Origin: Thysanoteuthis rhombus | Lineage: Eukaryota > Mollusca > Cephalopoda > Oegopsida > Thysanoteuthidae | Assembly (NCBI GenBank): GCA_963457665.1 | Contig: OY735207.1 | Coordinates: 54,045,515-54,109,514, forward strand | DNA length: 64,000 nt | Reading direction: 5' to 3' | Part shown: positions 12,386 to 25,800 of the stretch, one piece after another | Layout of the letters: the number at the start of each line of letters is the position of its first letter | Position numbering within the stretch: position 1 is the first letter of the stretch | Position numbers and translations under genes: made by a program | Notes under the pieces: model-generated | The model's input: the letters and a program-made list of their open reading frames with translations, nothing else | The model's database searches: none | What the model was told of the DNA's origin: nothing

Positions 12386-12904
12386 AAAAATCTTGAATCG
12401 AATTTCATAAAAGTTTTCGATTCTTTATTTTCCATCAGTAATGGAAATGGTTTTCGGGAAGTAGGTACATGGTATCTAGTATGCGTGTTCTAGCATCACA
12501 GGGATGAGCAAAGTGAACCCTTGCAGCTGTGGTTCTGTAAGCCCTGTGTGTAATGGATAGCTAATGATGAATGTCTCTATTAGTAGATATTGAACATACA
12601 AAACATAAACTGGATATTTAGGAGAAGGTATACACCGTACCTTCACACTTCCCCCACCCCCTGTCTACTTCCACCATTGTTTTCTATGAAGCGCTCGTCT
12701 TCGACTTCGGTAATAGAAAGGTTGGGTTTTCATCATGACAAAAAGTTAATTTTGATAAAGGTGGTAACTGAAACTCTATGATGGTGAAACGGTACATGAA
12801 TGATGTATTCAAATTTTCTAAAGGATTCGTCATTGAATAATGAGTGTATATATACATGACCATGCTTAAGGCAGTGCAAAAAGATTTAATGGACCCTTAA
12901 AAAT

Positions 12905-12910
12905 TAGATC

Positions 12911-12982
<72 letters not shown>

Positions 12983-13038
12983 AAGTTTCCATACACTTTT
13001 ACTCCTAAGTCTGTCTCACTTCCTATTGTTCACATTAT

Positions 13039-13133
<95 letters not shown>

Positions 13134-13434
13134 ATAGTAATAGTTTCATCCACAGACAGCTCTTCAGTGTAGCTATAGACTCGATATCCACTGCAATGCC
13201 GCTAGGCAGGATTGAAACGTTCGCTCCAGACCCAGATTCCGATTTTCTACCACCCTTCTCAAAACTGGACGGTCAGTAGGACCGGATTAAGTAGTATGCT
13301 TTTTAATACATAATTCACCAGGGTGCTCGATCCAAGAGTTAGAAGAGCATTGCATAATTGCTTTTTGCAGATGGGTGCCCTACCTTAGAGTAATCAACCC
13401 TGAATGAGGAGCTAAAATAATAATAATAATAATA

Positions 13435-13471
<37 letters not shown>

Positions 13472-13553
13472 GTGTTAACCACAGACATATATATATATGG
13501 AAATACCACTGATAGGTAGCCATTTCAACGTGACGATATATATATATATAAAC

Positions 13554-13585
<32 letters not shown>

Positions 13586-14521
13586 ACATATATATATATA
13601 TATATATATAAACATATATATATATAGATACATATATACATACATATAAACATATATATATACATATAAACATATATATACATATAAACATATATACATA
13701 TACACAAATATATATACATATATACAGACATATATAAACATATATATATGTAAGCACGTAAACATATATATATGTAAGCACGTACACATATACATATGTA
13801 AACATATATACATATACAAACATATATACACACGTATATACATCTATGCATACATATATATACACACATATACACCTATACAAACACATATATATACATA
13901 TACACATGTATATACGTATATATACATATACATACATATAAACCTATACAAACACACATATATATATATATACATACATACATACACATATACATATATA
14001 TATATATACATATACACACATATATATATATACACATATAACAATATGCATATACACACATATGTACATGTATATACACATATATATATATATATACATG
14101 TATATACAAATACATATATACATATACACATACATATATACATACATATACATTTTTTGCTCACAAAGCAAAACTCCTGATGGTGGACTCGTGTTCCACA
14201 TCAAACTTATAACCTCTAAAAGTACACACACACACACACACACACACATGTCTAGACCACTAATGAAAACATTTGCAAATAAATAAACCTTACTTCCATG
14301 CACATTACCCCCGAGTCTGTCTCACTCTCTATAGTTCAAATCATACATATACATTCGCCTGAAGAAGCCGAAACAGGGCAGAAACATAAACGTGTTCCCG
14401 TAGTGAATCTTCATTCCATTATACATATATACGTATATTGCAATTAGATTAAGGCGAAATATAATCCACCACTCTTAAAAAGTGGATCAACCATGAAACA
14501 CGTGCAGGGTGTCTCTTTCAC

Positions 14522-14567
<46 letters not shown>

Positions 14568-14570
14568 CAA
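12905..14570. repeat. Compound microsatellite block of 1.65 kb
   Basis: (TA)n at 12911-12976 and 13044-13073, (GA)n, (GACA)n at 13101-13131, (AAT)n at 13416-13470, about 620 bp of TA/TACA/CATA mixtures at 13535-14155, (CA)n at 14224-14247 and (TA)n at 14525-14565. Short unique islands at 13132-13400 and 14156-14520 interrupt it. The Tyr/Met/Cys-rich open frames of 74-185 codons on both strands are translated microsatellite, not genes. Confidence 0.9.
14303..14430 (+). repeat. Microsatellite-linked 70-nt element, copy 1
   Basis: ATTCGCCTGAAGAAGCCGAA, ACAGGGCAGAAACATAAACG and GTAGTGAATCTTCATTCC. An upstream block, GAGTCTGTCTCACTCTCTAT, also occurs at 13008-13032. (TA)n-type sequence flanks it. 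The reverse copy is at 35615-35698. Confidence 0.6.
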
Positions 14571-14649
14571 GGACAAAAAAAAAAACGTATTGTCACTATT
14601 TATCGTAAAACTCGTTATATAAGCTGTAAATTTGGCTCTAAATGGCGAA

Positions 14650-14760
14650 CGTGGGCTCCCTAAATATGCTCTGAGGTCTTTCAGAGTCTGGGGCCTGCTG
14701 AGGCCTGTGCCTCAAATGCCTCTCGATTAATACGACACTGTGTTATGCACTGGGCCCCCA
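14650..14760 (+). repeat. Repeat family J, copy 1
   Basis: GGGGCCTGCTGAGGCCTGTG, CCTCAAATGCCTCTCGATTA and ATACGACACT. Shared with 34560-34665 (GGGGACCTGAGGCCTGTGCC, TCAAGATTAATATAGCACTC). Confidence 0.5.
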
Positions 14761-16289
14761 TCAATGTTAAATTCGGCGCCGTGTACAGGGAAATAAAACC
14801 AACCAAGTTGAATGTGAAGAAAACGTGCAATAAAAATTTAGAGTAAGAAGAGTGCGAATGTTTAGGGTTAGGAGGAAGATAGTAGACATGGTAGTTGTAG
14901 AAAACTGTGTGTAATGGTGAAGGAGTCTCAAGTGTCGTATGGATTTCGCTTTTTCTCTCATAAAATCCACCGCCTCCACTTCTCGTTTTCTCTCTCCCGT
15001 TCTCCATCTTTTTTTTCCTCTCGACATCGTCTTATGTTTGATAAAACTTCTAGCTTGCATCGCAGACTTCGACTAAAAGCGACATGGGTCAATAAAAACG
15101 TCCGAAATTTGTAACCTATCAATTTTATCGTAATAATCTTTGTGTTTTCAAAAAAAATAAATAAATAAATAAAATAGATAAATAAAAAAGATAGATAGTA
15201 GAACATTCTTTTATGAAATTATTCTGTGTGGATAATATTAACCCGGAGATAATTGCGGTAAAAAACAAAAAAAAACAAACTTATTTGCACTTGCGAACCA
15301 GTTAATTTTGCATTAGAAAAATTCAGCCCTATTTACACGCTGATTTTAAAATTTCATCAAAAATATACAAAAAAGAATTATAGCCGATTTCAATAAATTT
15401 TCTGTTCAATTTCGAATTAATTTTTTTTATGAAAAGGGTTTTTTGGTAAGGAAACTTGTGGGAACATTTCTTCAAAAAAAAAATTTGAAATCACAACGAA
15501 ATATCTTGTTGGTGTCAAAAATATTGACATTTATATAAATATAAGCTCCATGAGGAACCATATCAGTTGAAAATTTTTTCCGAAACTACAGATTATTTTT
15601 TTCAATCGGCCCTGAATCAGAAAATAAGAAATGCAATAGAACTGAAATATTTTCCGTTATTCATTTATTTATTTTCATCATTAAAATTGGATTTTACAAA
15701 GAGAAAATATCTGCTGTAATTTTTTCATGTCGTTTTGAAAATTTTCAATTAAATCAATGATATTTATACTGCCTGGATGTTTCTGCAACATTGTTATCAA
15801 GAAATAACGGTGTTTTAATTATCGATTTATATGAACTTTTACAAAATTTGATGAGAATATCTGGAAAAAAAAACAAAAAAAACCTTTCATTTTTTTTGTT
15901 TACCAACAATACATTTCATCAAGTATGGCAGTGCATAATACAGAAATTTGAATCATACCCCCTTAGATTTATCAGTGGGTGTTGAAGAAAATAGTACCGG
16001 AAATTTTGTTACGTGTTGACATTTCTTGTCAACCATTAAAAAGTTTAAAATTTAAAACAGTAGATATGATACGGAGAGAGTAGAAACTAGGTTACCTGAC
16101 CTTTGAACTATTGTGCAACTGTAAACAACGCCCCTGGTAAGTATTTATGGGAAGTAAGCAATATTATCCAAAAATCCACTTAATTAATTAATTGATAAAT
16201 TAAATTAACTAATTTAGTACGAATCAAGTTTCTCTAAGGTCAATTCTATTTTTGAAAGAATTCTAAAAATCGACTTCGTTTTTCTTGTT

Positions 16290-16485
16290 AACAGATCTAT
16301 CAATTATGGCGGAATCGGTATCTTTTTTAGCCATAAACGTAAACACGGCCTTAATCCGCTCGGAAATCCACTGTGCGTGCGCTAAAGTATTTTTTATGAT
16401 TAAATTTATGCTATTTTACTGCAATTATAATTAAAAAGTGAACCTTCAAATAAGATATTTGATTATTGCAAAACGTTTTAGAAGT
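16290..16485 (+). repeat. Repeat family D, copy 1
   Basis: ACAGATCTATCAATTATGGC, CCTTAATCCGCTCGGAAATC, TTTATGATTAAATTTATGCT and TTTGATTATTGCAAAACG. The matching copy is at 60345-60545, with similar spacing. Confidence 0.65.
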
Positions 16486-17442
16486 GCATCAAGAAGTGAG
16501 GTATATTACCAATAACAATATATTTCATACTTTTTACTTTTATATTATTTAAAACCAGCCCCATCTATCAATAACTTTGGATATTTTGTAAAATCTATCA
16601 AAAATTTATTAACAGCATACTGGAGATAATTCTTCATTTCCTTGAAGAAAAAAAAAAATTGGTATAGTACCAGTGAAAAATGAGGGGTCAGTATGAATAA
16701 GTATGAATAAATCATACAAACATATTTTTTCGATAAATGTATTTATTGCAAACAGAAAAAATGCATACCTCGAACAAAATTTATTTTTCTGTTGATTTTC
16801 AACAATTCATGTTTTCTGTTTTTTCTTAGATAAAAACAATAAGGCAGCAGAATTGAGTGAAAAACTAAAATGAGACAGCACCACCATCATCATCATTAGT
16901 AGTAGTAGTAGTACGAGGAGGAGGAGTGGTATAGGCGTAAGAGTCAGGGGTCAGGGGGCAAATGCCCCACCGAATTTGGGCAAATCCATGGAAAATTTGA
17001 GGCAAATCAAGCCATTTGCCCCTTTGTAGAAATAGTTGCTATAGCTTATGAGTTGTGATGACATTACGAGCAGCAGCGGTCTGTCTAAATCAACGAACAT
17101 GCTCATATACACACACACACACACACACACCAGGGCTTTGCTTACCAGCAGCCAATTTTTGCTCTGTGTGTTTGTAGTACCCACTTCCTCTCTTTCTGTT
17201 CGTTTCAACACGACAGAAAACCAACAAATAAACAACGAGCAATCCAAGTGACAATGGCTCTTATACATATCATAAAATGCTTTCTTTTTTTTATTGTAAA
17301 ATCGTATTTTAGAAATGGACCAACAAGATTTTGTTATTTTTGAAGTAATCAATTTGAAAATTATGTAACCATGGAGGTGTCTAACACTTTGAGCAGGATT
17401 TCTTTTATTCTACTGTTCATGAAACAATCTGAAATATAATCT

Positions 17443-17490
<48 letters not shown>

Positions 17491-17549
17491 CATACATACA
17501 TACATACATTTGAAATCAATTAATTTGTTGAACCCCTAAAAATAGGGGA

Positions 17550-17690
17550 AACTGTAAGTGAATTTTGTTCACATACACAGCCCATTTGGGGCCAACTGGG
17601 ACCACTTTATACACTGTCAAAAATTGAAAAAAGATGTGGTTCGGGTAAAAATCGACCATAGAAAAATAATATAACAGATCGACACAACCA
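17550..17690 (+). repeat. Repeat family C, copy 1
   Basis: GTGAATTTTGTTCACATACA, CAGCCCATTTGGGGCCAACT, GATGTGGTTCGGGTAAAAAT and CGACCATAGAAAAATAATAT. The matching copy is at 28885-29025. Confidence 0.6.
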
Positions 17691-17964
17691 ACATCAAATT
17701 CTAGATGAGGTAGTATGTGTGTGTGTGTTCATTTCACAATAATGTCCCTATGAAAAGCATGAATCCATTATTCCTTGCAGGTAGTCCCATCACTGGCATG
17801 CCACAATAGTTAACTAAGATGCATGCTATCAAGTCAAGAAGTCTTACCTGCAACTGGTACAATTTAAGTATAATCTGCTCCTAAGGGTTAAAAAGATTTT
17901 TTAAAATCATGGCAGAAACAATGAAGTACCAAAGTATATTGAAGTAGGGTCAGAGTAACTTAAT

Positions 17965-18130
17965 GATTCCTGGTACAAAAGATGGAATAGGCAAGCCAAA
18001 TTCAAATTCTGGCCAGTGTTGTTTGCGTTCACTTTGTACTAATGTTCTATGGGGTAATAGTAGGGCAGACTTTTTGGCAACCAGTCTAGGAGAAGGATAA
18101 CTCTGAAAACAAAACGCTTGGTAAAGGCAG
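17965..18130 (+). repeat. SINE copy
   Basis: GATGGAATAGGCAAGCC, CAAATTCTGGCCAGTGTTG, GTTCACTTTGTACTAATG and GGATAACTCTGAAAACAAAA match the body of the SINE at 49135-49385. The A box is lost or very diverged. Confidence 0.6.
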
Positions 18131-21119
18131 GATCCAGGATATTGAAGACAGACAATTTATAACACAGATCATACTAGCATCAAATACCATTTGGTTGTGA
18201 ATTCAAGCTTCAAGGGTACTCTATAAATATAGCTTTGTGCCAGTTGGAGAAAACAAGACCCAAATTTTTTTCCAACAAAAGAAATCATACTGTAAAGCTT
18301 AGTGGATTCAACCGAAAAATCAGGTGAGATTTGTTGATAACACTGCCACAGGATATTTTTGGCATGGTACCAGGGGTGGTCAAGAAAGAAATCTACCACC
18401 AGCCCCCCCCCCAGCACTACCATATAATCTGAACTCATTAATAGGCAATAATTTATGAAAGAATTGACCTTTTTTTCTTTGAACTTTCGTTTAAACAATC
18501 AAATCTCTTTTTCCAGGGCTGTCTTTAAGCTGATTGGACCAATTGCCCCCAATAGAGAACAGCAACAATATCAATTTTCTTCTGAATTCTCAAAGATTCA
18601 ACAGTGTTAGTTTTCACTGTTTATGTTCCAAATTTTTTTTTTATTATACTTGAATTGAATAATATTAAATAATGTTTAAAAAATATTTCCATGAAATTTT
18701 CAGGTGCACATTTCGATTGCTTTCCATTGTACCATAGCTATATAAAGTTTATTTATATTTCTAAGATTCTACAAACCTTGACCCCTCACCAGGAACCCGC
18801 AAAAAAATGTTTTCAATTGGGCCCTGCAGCACTTGAGGCCATCCTTGTCTTTTTCCCATCCTTAATGTTTTGGACGATCCATTCTTCAGCCCTTGTCAAG
18901 TGTGTATAATTGAAGAAGAGAGGCAAACCTGTTTTGGTCAAGGTGAAAAAAATTGTGGTCATCAATATACAAACCGGATCAAACCATTTCAAAAGCGCTA
19001 GGTATACAGATATAATCATACAGCAAACCAAGTACTCAGGCGATTCTGAACTTTACAAGACGGACTTCCCTGATACCTGCTTTGTAAAGAAAACTAAATG
19101 GTGTTCAAAATCCATACTTGCCTTTTTCTTTGAATTATGCATTCGATGAGGGCTAAAGAATAGAGCGGACAAAACATTGTGTTGACAACATCGAGGATGG
19201 GAAGAAGAGATTTGATTGTCCAAACAAAAATTAGTATCTTAACATATTCTCAAAGTTATAGACATTGCATTTACAGTCAGGTTATTACTCAGCAACCAAG
19301 TCCCAAGTTTATGAAATTTCCAGGTTTCTGATGTAACATCGGCTAGGCCTACTTTCACGTACTACAGGGTCAGGTCATCAACCCTACAAAGTTACGTGAA
19401 TAGCCCAGAATTTAATAGTACCCTAATATTGACAAAATACTTGTTTAATTTTACAAAATCTCAATAAAATATCTTTGTATCGTTTCAAAACATTTCCCCA
19501 CACTTTTTGGTTTTACAGAAAAATATTTGTTGGAAATTTCATTAATGGCTTTTAAAAAAATTTTGCAATGAAATTGATGATAATTTTCATGCTATGAACA
19601 GGCATCTGAAACATCATTATTCAAAGAAAAGAACAGGAAAAAGAAAAGGAAAAACAGTATTTACTTATCGAAAATAAGAACTTTTACAAAATTTGATAAA
19701 TATTTAATCTCTTAAATAATAATTGGGTTTTTGAAGTCCAAGTTTGTGATACTTGATTGTATATTGAAGTGGCATAAATTCACCAATACATGTATGGCCG
19801 GGATTATTTTTGACAAATTTGGGTGCTTTGAATTATGCATCTGATGAGCTAGAGTACTGTTACAGACCTATCTTTCAATGTTGAAACTGCAATCACAATA
19901 ATGATAAGTTTGCTGCTTTCACTCATTACATAATTGATTTATATGCTCTAAACACTAACCTGAACTTATATCCTTTGCAGTTGAATTAATCAAACACAGT
20001 TTTAAATGGTCGAGTTTTCTGCTATCATTAATTTCGTAATTGACTTTTTTCCTTTGTAGATGAATGTATTGAAATATAAGTGTTTTAATGTTCAACATGA
20101 AAAAGAAAAGACTCCGTTTAAAAACCGCAACGTTGTGTACACAACTTTTGACAATATTTGTTTCTCTAGTAGAACTATTTCTTTCCGGTTGAGTTTTCTA
20201 GTTAACCTAATTAAATAATTAAAATAAATAGTCATTTCATAAAAAATAAAACAAAAAATATCATCTGAAACACAACATAATTTCTTATAAAATGATTAAG
20301 TAATAAATACATATATGAAGTGTGAACACTGTAGTCTACTTTCTTTCTTTCTTGTTCTTTCTGTTTTTCCATCTTGAGAACTGATTTTTTTTTAAAAAGC
20401 ATAGAATTACATAGTGTGACATGAAAAAAAAAAGAAATTTTCCTTCTTTGCCCACTCTCTATATCATATCTTTCTATCTTTACCAACGCTTTCTCTCTGT
20501 TTCATTATCCCCCTCTTATTAAGGTAACAGCTTTCTTTTTTTCTTACAAACACTGTCTATCTCTTTTTAACAACACTCTCTTTGGATCACTTGATTCCTT
20601 ACAAATGCTGATAACATATATAAATCTGGTCTTAACATGAAATTTTGCCATTCTAAGAATAGTCAATTTATGTCACAGTTAGAATTAAATGGTCAAAATA
20701 GTTAATGCCACTCAAATATATTATGTATACAGAGTGATCTAGTTACACTGCTTCAATATATGATTGCCTCCTGTCAATGTGCTTATTTTCTTACCATTGG
20801 GTGGACAAATAATAATGACCTTACAAAAGAATGAGTTTTAGTTATGCAGAAACATGAAGAAAACCAATTTGAAATTGTCTAAAAATTTACGGGGTATTTT
20901 TGTAAAGCTTGTGAAAATTTATTGAAAATCAAAAATCCACACATGATTGAAAAAGAAAGTATTACAAACAATGCTTTACACCATCCAGATGAAGTTGGTT
21001 TGTGGAGATCTTAAACAAGACACACAACCAACAGATTTTGATAAGATTAAAAATGTACGAGTCCAAAGTTTTTATTATTCACTGACTTTTTCTCAGATAT
21101 GTCCCCATCTTGGTTGTTA

Positions 21120-21335
21120 CAGCAGGGCCTCTGAGAAAGAATGAGGGCCAAGGAGGGGGTCCCAAAGGGTTTCTTCCAAGAGCGAATGTAGTATGGTGTG
21201 ATAAATGGTTTTGTAAAAGATGAAAACAGGAAGGCTAAAAGACGAGGGTATTTGTGAAGTGTATACGACGTGGGAGAAAACAGTTTTGCACTGTCTTCTA
21301 AAATTCCTCTCAAAGGCCTTGCGTTAAAGTCACAA
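21120..21335 (+). repeat. Repeat family E, copy 1
   Basis: AAACAGGAAGGCTAAAAGAC, AGGGTATTTGTGAAGTGTAT, AACAGTTTTGCACTGTCTTC and TCCTCTCAAAGGCCTTGC are shared with 39480-39660. It lies just beyond the MBD4 3' UTR. Confidence 0.6.
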
Positions 21336-21736
21336 CAGGACACAGCCTAGAGGACAAATATGTTGGTAATACAAACCTAGTAATCTGTTTGAGAGTTCAG
21401 AGTTCAGAGTTCAATCCCTGGGTTGGGTAATGCAAAACTAAAAGTCAAATACTCTGGTTCAGTAGTAGAGGCAGACAAGCTACATCACAAGGAAAACTCA
21501 ACTGATATGAGAGATCCTCTGGTATGACTAGCAGGATGAGAAAAATTGAATGGGTCTTATCTAAAGGGGTTCAGTTCAAAATTCCCAGGTTACCAACTAT
21601 GACAGATAAGTGAAGAAGGCCAGAGAAATGCTGTGACTATAACAACCAAGATGAGGGAACTTGTCAAAAAAAAAGAATCAGAGAATACTGGTGATAATTC
21701 CTCAGGAATTCACACAGAAATTGTCTATCGCTTTTT

Positions 21737-21742
21737 TTATTT
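21737..21742 (-). terminator. Candidate MBD4 polyadenylation signal
   Basis: An AATAAA hexamer on the minus strand lies about 75 nt beyond the MBD4 stop codon, in a T-rich stretch. The position suits a short 3' UTR. Such hexamers are common in AT-rich DNA, so this is only the nearest plausible signal. Confidence 0.45.
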
Positions 21743-21815
21743 CAATTCTGGCATGAATATCACAGTATTTTGCCGACGATGTCTTTCAGAAATGTTTTTA
21801 ATTTCTGAACTCCAA

Positions 21816-21890
21816 TCAAAGTCCAAGTTGTTCATGATTGTCCCATAACCAGCGATGATAATCATTCAGTTTATGATCCGTAGGGACAAC
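21816..21890 (-). CDS. MBD4: MBD4 exon 7 (catalytic Asp and stop)
   Basis: The terminal coding exon has the acceptor GTTGCAG| and encodes 24 residues, [16 protein letters not shown] then DNHEQLGL, followed by TGA. It aligns with the C-terminus of human MBD4 (VHPEDHKLNKYHDWLW...), including the catalytic Asp (residue 492 here) and the closing Trp-rich helix. A length identical to the human end supports this stop as genuine. Confidence 0.95.
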   Translation of the reverse strand, partial: VVPTDHKLNDYHRWLWDNHEQLGL

Positions 21891-22842
21891 CTGCAACAGA
21901 GAATTCAGATATACCATAAAATTAATCTTTACATGTCTGAAAAATAAATAGAAAAATTCTGAAATATCATGTTTTTTTTCATGATGATTTTTTTCGGCAA
22001 AAAGCAACCTGAAAATTGAAAACGTTAAAATCTTAAAGCAGACCCGTAACAGCTCCATCAAACATTTTGCAGATTTTTTATAAAAATTTCTGGGATCTTA
22101 GCTTGAGTTATTTTTTACAAATTCACTTGTTTAGTAATGCATATTTCCCAATCCTCCCAATTGTCTCTGGTAACTGCATTCCAGGTAGTGAATTTAATTA
22201 TGCTTCTTGCCAATATTAGACGGCTAAAAATGATATCATTTTATCGTCTTAGACTGCTTAAATGCAGGGAATTTGGGTTCTGAGATGCTAGGAAATTCAA
22301 CCAAACGGTCAAAGGGGATAATCTGAAACAGACGTTATATCCCTTGACATTTTATTTCCTTTGTATGAATTTAAGAAGATGAAGTAATATAATGTATCCT
22401 GTAACCCAGTGCAGGCTCGTTGAGGCACTACAGATGATTTCCTCATGTGTATCTCATGGGCAAGACCGCTTAACAGAATTCATCTCTCTTCAGGCTGCTG
22501 CGGAACCAGAGTTGTCCATCTCTAAGACTGATTGCCACTAACATCTAGAGAATCCATCCTATTTACTGATAGCTGGGGGGAGAAGAAATGGATTCATGCT
22601 TTTTTCATGGACATAAATGAAAAGGTAACAAATTTTCATTCCCCACAACTTCTTGTAGTTCAAAAAAAAAAAGAAAAAAGGAAATAAGAATAGCCAAGAC
22701 TGTAAGAGATGCTAGGAAATTCTGAATTTTATCGAGTATCACCTCTGCACTCAATTGCATGGCTTACGACCCCCCCCCAAACAAAAGCTGCATTTGGTTT
22801 GGCTACCTCTTGGCCCAAACAAACATTTTTCCCCTGGTACAA

Positions 22843-22888
<46 letters not shown>

Positions 22889-25800
22889 TAAAAAAAGACT
22901 ATCTGAAAAACAAGTTTAAACATGAATATATTATCGTTTTTGTGTAAAATTTTGCCATGTGCTGGCTTCAGCAGACCAAGAATGTAAATGATGGCACAAA
23001 CATAGAGAAAAAGAGGGACAGACACACACAAACAAGTAGAAGTGCCTGGAGTAATAGTACCCAGCAGCATTTTCATTTGGGTAATGAAATTGAAATTTAT
23101 CAATTTGATCAACTTACGTGTTTCCATTCAGAGACGCAGAATATCCGATAAGAGTCCTTGCCATATTTTCCTATGCCGTAAAGTTCATCCGGATACGTCC
23201 ACTTTTTCGTGAGATACTCTTCTGTGAGAGACAAAAATCCATGAAGAAAAGGATAAAAACAAGAAAAATGGAGATGAAACATCTTTTTTTTAATTTGCAA
23301 AAATTGAACAATTTGCTTCGGCTACCAGACTTGATATCCAGACCAGGAGTCAGCAAACTTTATTGGAGGCGTGTTGGATCAGAAAAGTTTTCATTGTCGG
23401 GTAAAATGAGAAAAAAATGAAATAATAATCATACAAGGCTGTGGAAACAGTTTTTTTTTTCAATTAAAGTTATTCCTTATAGGAGTATATACCAACAAAC
23501 ACTTCCATATACTATGAGAACCAAGAAATTCATTTTTTTTAAGGAGGAGGGGCTAACTATTGTCAAATTGTGGCTCAAATTTAGCCAAGTATATTGATAG
23601 AGAAACATAAAAACGTGCTGTTGAAACTTTTAAGTTATAGAACATTGACTCATTTAGAACTACTTAGAAAAATGACCTCTCCTTTATTTCTCAAAATTGA
23701 TTTTTATTGTTTGCTAACCTAAGATAAATGAGAAAACCAAAAAAATTCTAGAAGGCTATGTCATACATTCAATGAAATCGGCTGAAATGAAACTTTGGGC
23801 TGGATTTGATCCTCAGGCCATAGATAGCTGACCCCTGCGGATCAATTTCTTCTATAGTCAAACTAAGGAACTAATGATATTCAGACCTTCATCTCCTAGA
23901 ATTGGTACAGCAAGTTTAATGAATTTCTTTCGAGACAGCTTTTTAAAAAACAGCTAGTATAATAAACTCAAACAATTGATCAAATCTTTGTAAATCACAC
24001 GGTAAATATAACGAACTTTAAATTAAAATTGAACAAGTACAAAATCTATTGGTATCGCCAAGCTCAGGAGTGAAAAACAGGCAGACCTTTAAAAGGCTAG
24101 TTGATGATGATGTTTTATAAATTGAAATTATTGAATTTTACCTAATTTATGATGTAGCAGACCTTTTTTTACACATCGTGCAAGATATAATTTTATTGGA
24201 AGTTTGATGTTTTAATACCTAATAAGTTATGAAAAATCTGTTCTCTTCATGAAAGAACTTTAATAAATCACCATTTTTGCTTCGTGACTTCCTATGTGGG
24301 TTTTGATTTATTGAGACAATTTCATTGATCCCAGTTGTGGATTAGGGTTAGGGAAATTACTAAATGTTTCCAATAAAATTTTACCTTTTGCCAAAGAAAA
24401 GGTAATAAATAAAGTACGCAGAAACCAAATGTTTTATTATAGAGAATTACTCCAATTGCTGATTTGAAAATTATTTTGGGGGAGAATTTGGTCTGAATTT
24501 GAAAAGAGATTTGAAAGTAGCAGAAAACTCAAGGAATTCGACCAATGGAGTGGATTACAGCTTTTTGGTAGATTCATATTTTCCATGTATAAAAAAGTAG
24601 TAAATACATAAATTATAATTTTAATGCTTTTATTTGTGCATTGTTTTTTCTACCAAGTGGGTAAGTGTACGAAATGTTACAGGTTCATACTGAAATGGAG
24701 TTGTTTTTTTCTCAGTTGAAGGAGGATACCTTACCAAATTACTTGGGGGTGAAACACCTTGGTTCATGTTAAAGCCAACAGGAGTTATCTCTGCTTTACG
24801 CACAGAAGCTGGGAATCAACGCCACCTTTTTATTTCTTATAGAAAACATCCTGGAGATGATTCCAAGATTGTTATTTGACAATTGGCATCAGATTACAGG
24901 TGGCCATTTGAGGAATTTGGGGTTCTCCGGGTGGTCCCCACAGAATCTACTAATCAGGTCATCTGGGTAGTTAAGGATCAGGACTTGACTTTCAGGGACT
25001 CATTTAGTGATGACGGGTGATTAAAATGTGGGGAAAGAATTCCAAGATTGTCTTTTTCCATAAGTTTGGGACATTTCAGATTGAACTGCTGTCAAAGCTG
25101 AACAGATTACTATTGCTGATAGAATCTGCAGAGTAAACAGACTTGAAAGTAATTGACCAAGGAAAGCAATTGTATTCAGTCCTGACCCCGAAGACTGGTA
25201 AGACAGTCTATCTTGGGTGTTGAGCTAGCACTCCCTCCTCTGTAAAAACTCACAATTGCTATAGAAATACATGGATCAATCAAGAAATGAAGACAAAATC
25301 ATTGCCTCACATGTCGCTCAGCACGGGTGTGTCCAAGCTGTGGGTGGTGGAGAAAAGAGGAATAAATCCTGTTTTTTTCAAGATGACAATCTGGCATTAG
25401 GTGTTAAAGTTCTCAAGTTTGGTCAGCAGCAGTTATGTCCAGAATTACCAATGCTGATAGAATCATCAGAGTAAACAGGTTTGGAGAAAATGACCCAAGA
25501 AAGTAATTGTAGTCCAACCCACCACCCAATGGGTGGTTGGTGGTGGAGAGAAGCATCCTACAGGTCAAAGGTGACTTCTATCGATCTATCTTAATTTTTT
25601 TTCTTCAAAGCTGACAATCTGTCAATAGATTTCTACACTCATTTGATTAATCTTTTCATAGACTGTCGACACAGGATTCAACGTAGGTTTCTTCAGTTTT
25701 CAAATGATCCTACCTGGTGTGTATGTATAAATTGCACTTACAGGCCTCACTAATGGAGATAGAGGGCTAATAATTTCAATGTTTAATTCTTATTATACCT

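Larger units (their letters stand above)
14580..21735. other. Region beyond MBD4 with no gene recognised
   Basis: Apart from repeats at 14650, 16290, 17444, 17550, 17965 and 21120 I see only AT-rich sequence. Trinucleotide runs (CAT, AGT, GGA) occur at 16880-16925. The minus-strand frame 18169-18498 has no recognisable motif. Confidence 0.55.

Noticed and set aside
13380-14303. Long open frames of 74-185 codons rich in Tyr, Ile, Met and Cys on both strands
   Set aside because: They are translations of TA/TACA microsatellite; the periodicity explains the absence of stops and no domain is visible.
16955-17010. GGGGCAAATGCCCC near-palindrome as an operator-like site
   Set aside because: A single short near-palindrome with no promoter or gene nearby; not distinguishable from chance.
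18169-18498. 109-codon minus-strand frame
   Set aside because: No recognisable motif, no splice context, and composition typical of AT-rich noncoding DNA.
23118-23420. Plus-strand 100-codon frame
   Set aside because: It overlaps MBD4 exon 6 on the opposite strand and is a shadow of it.
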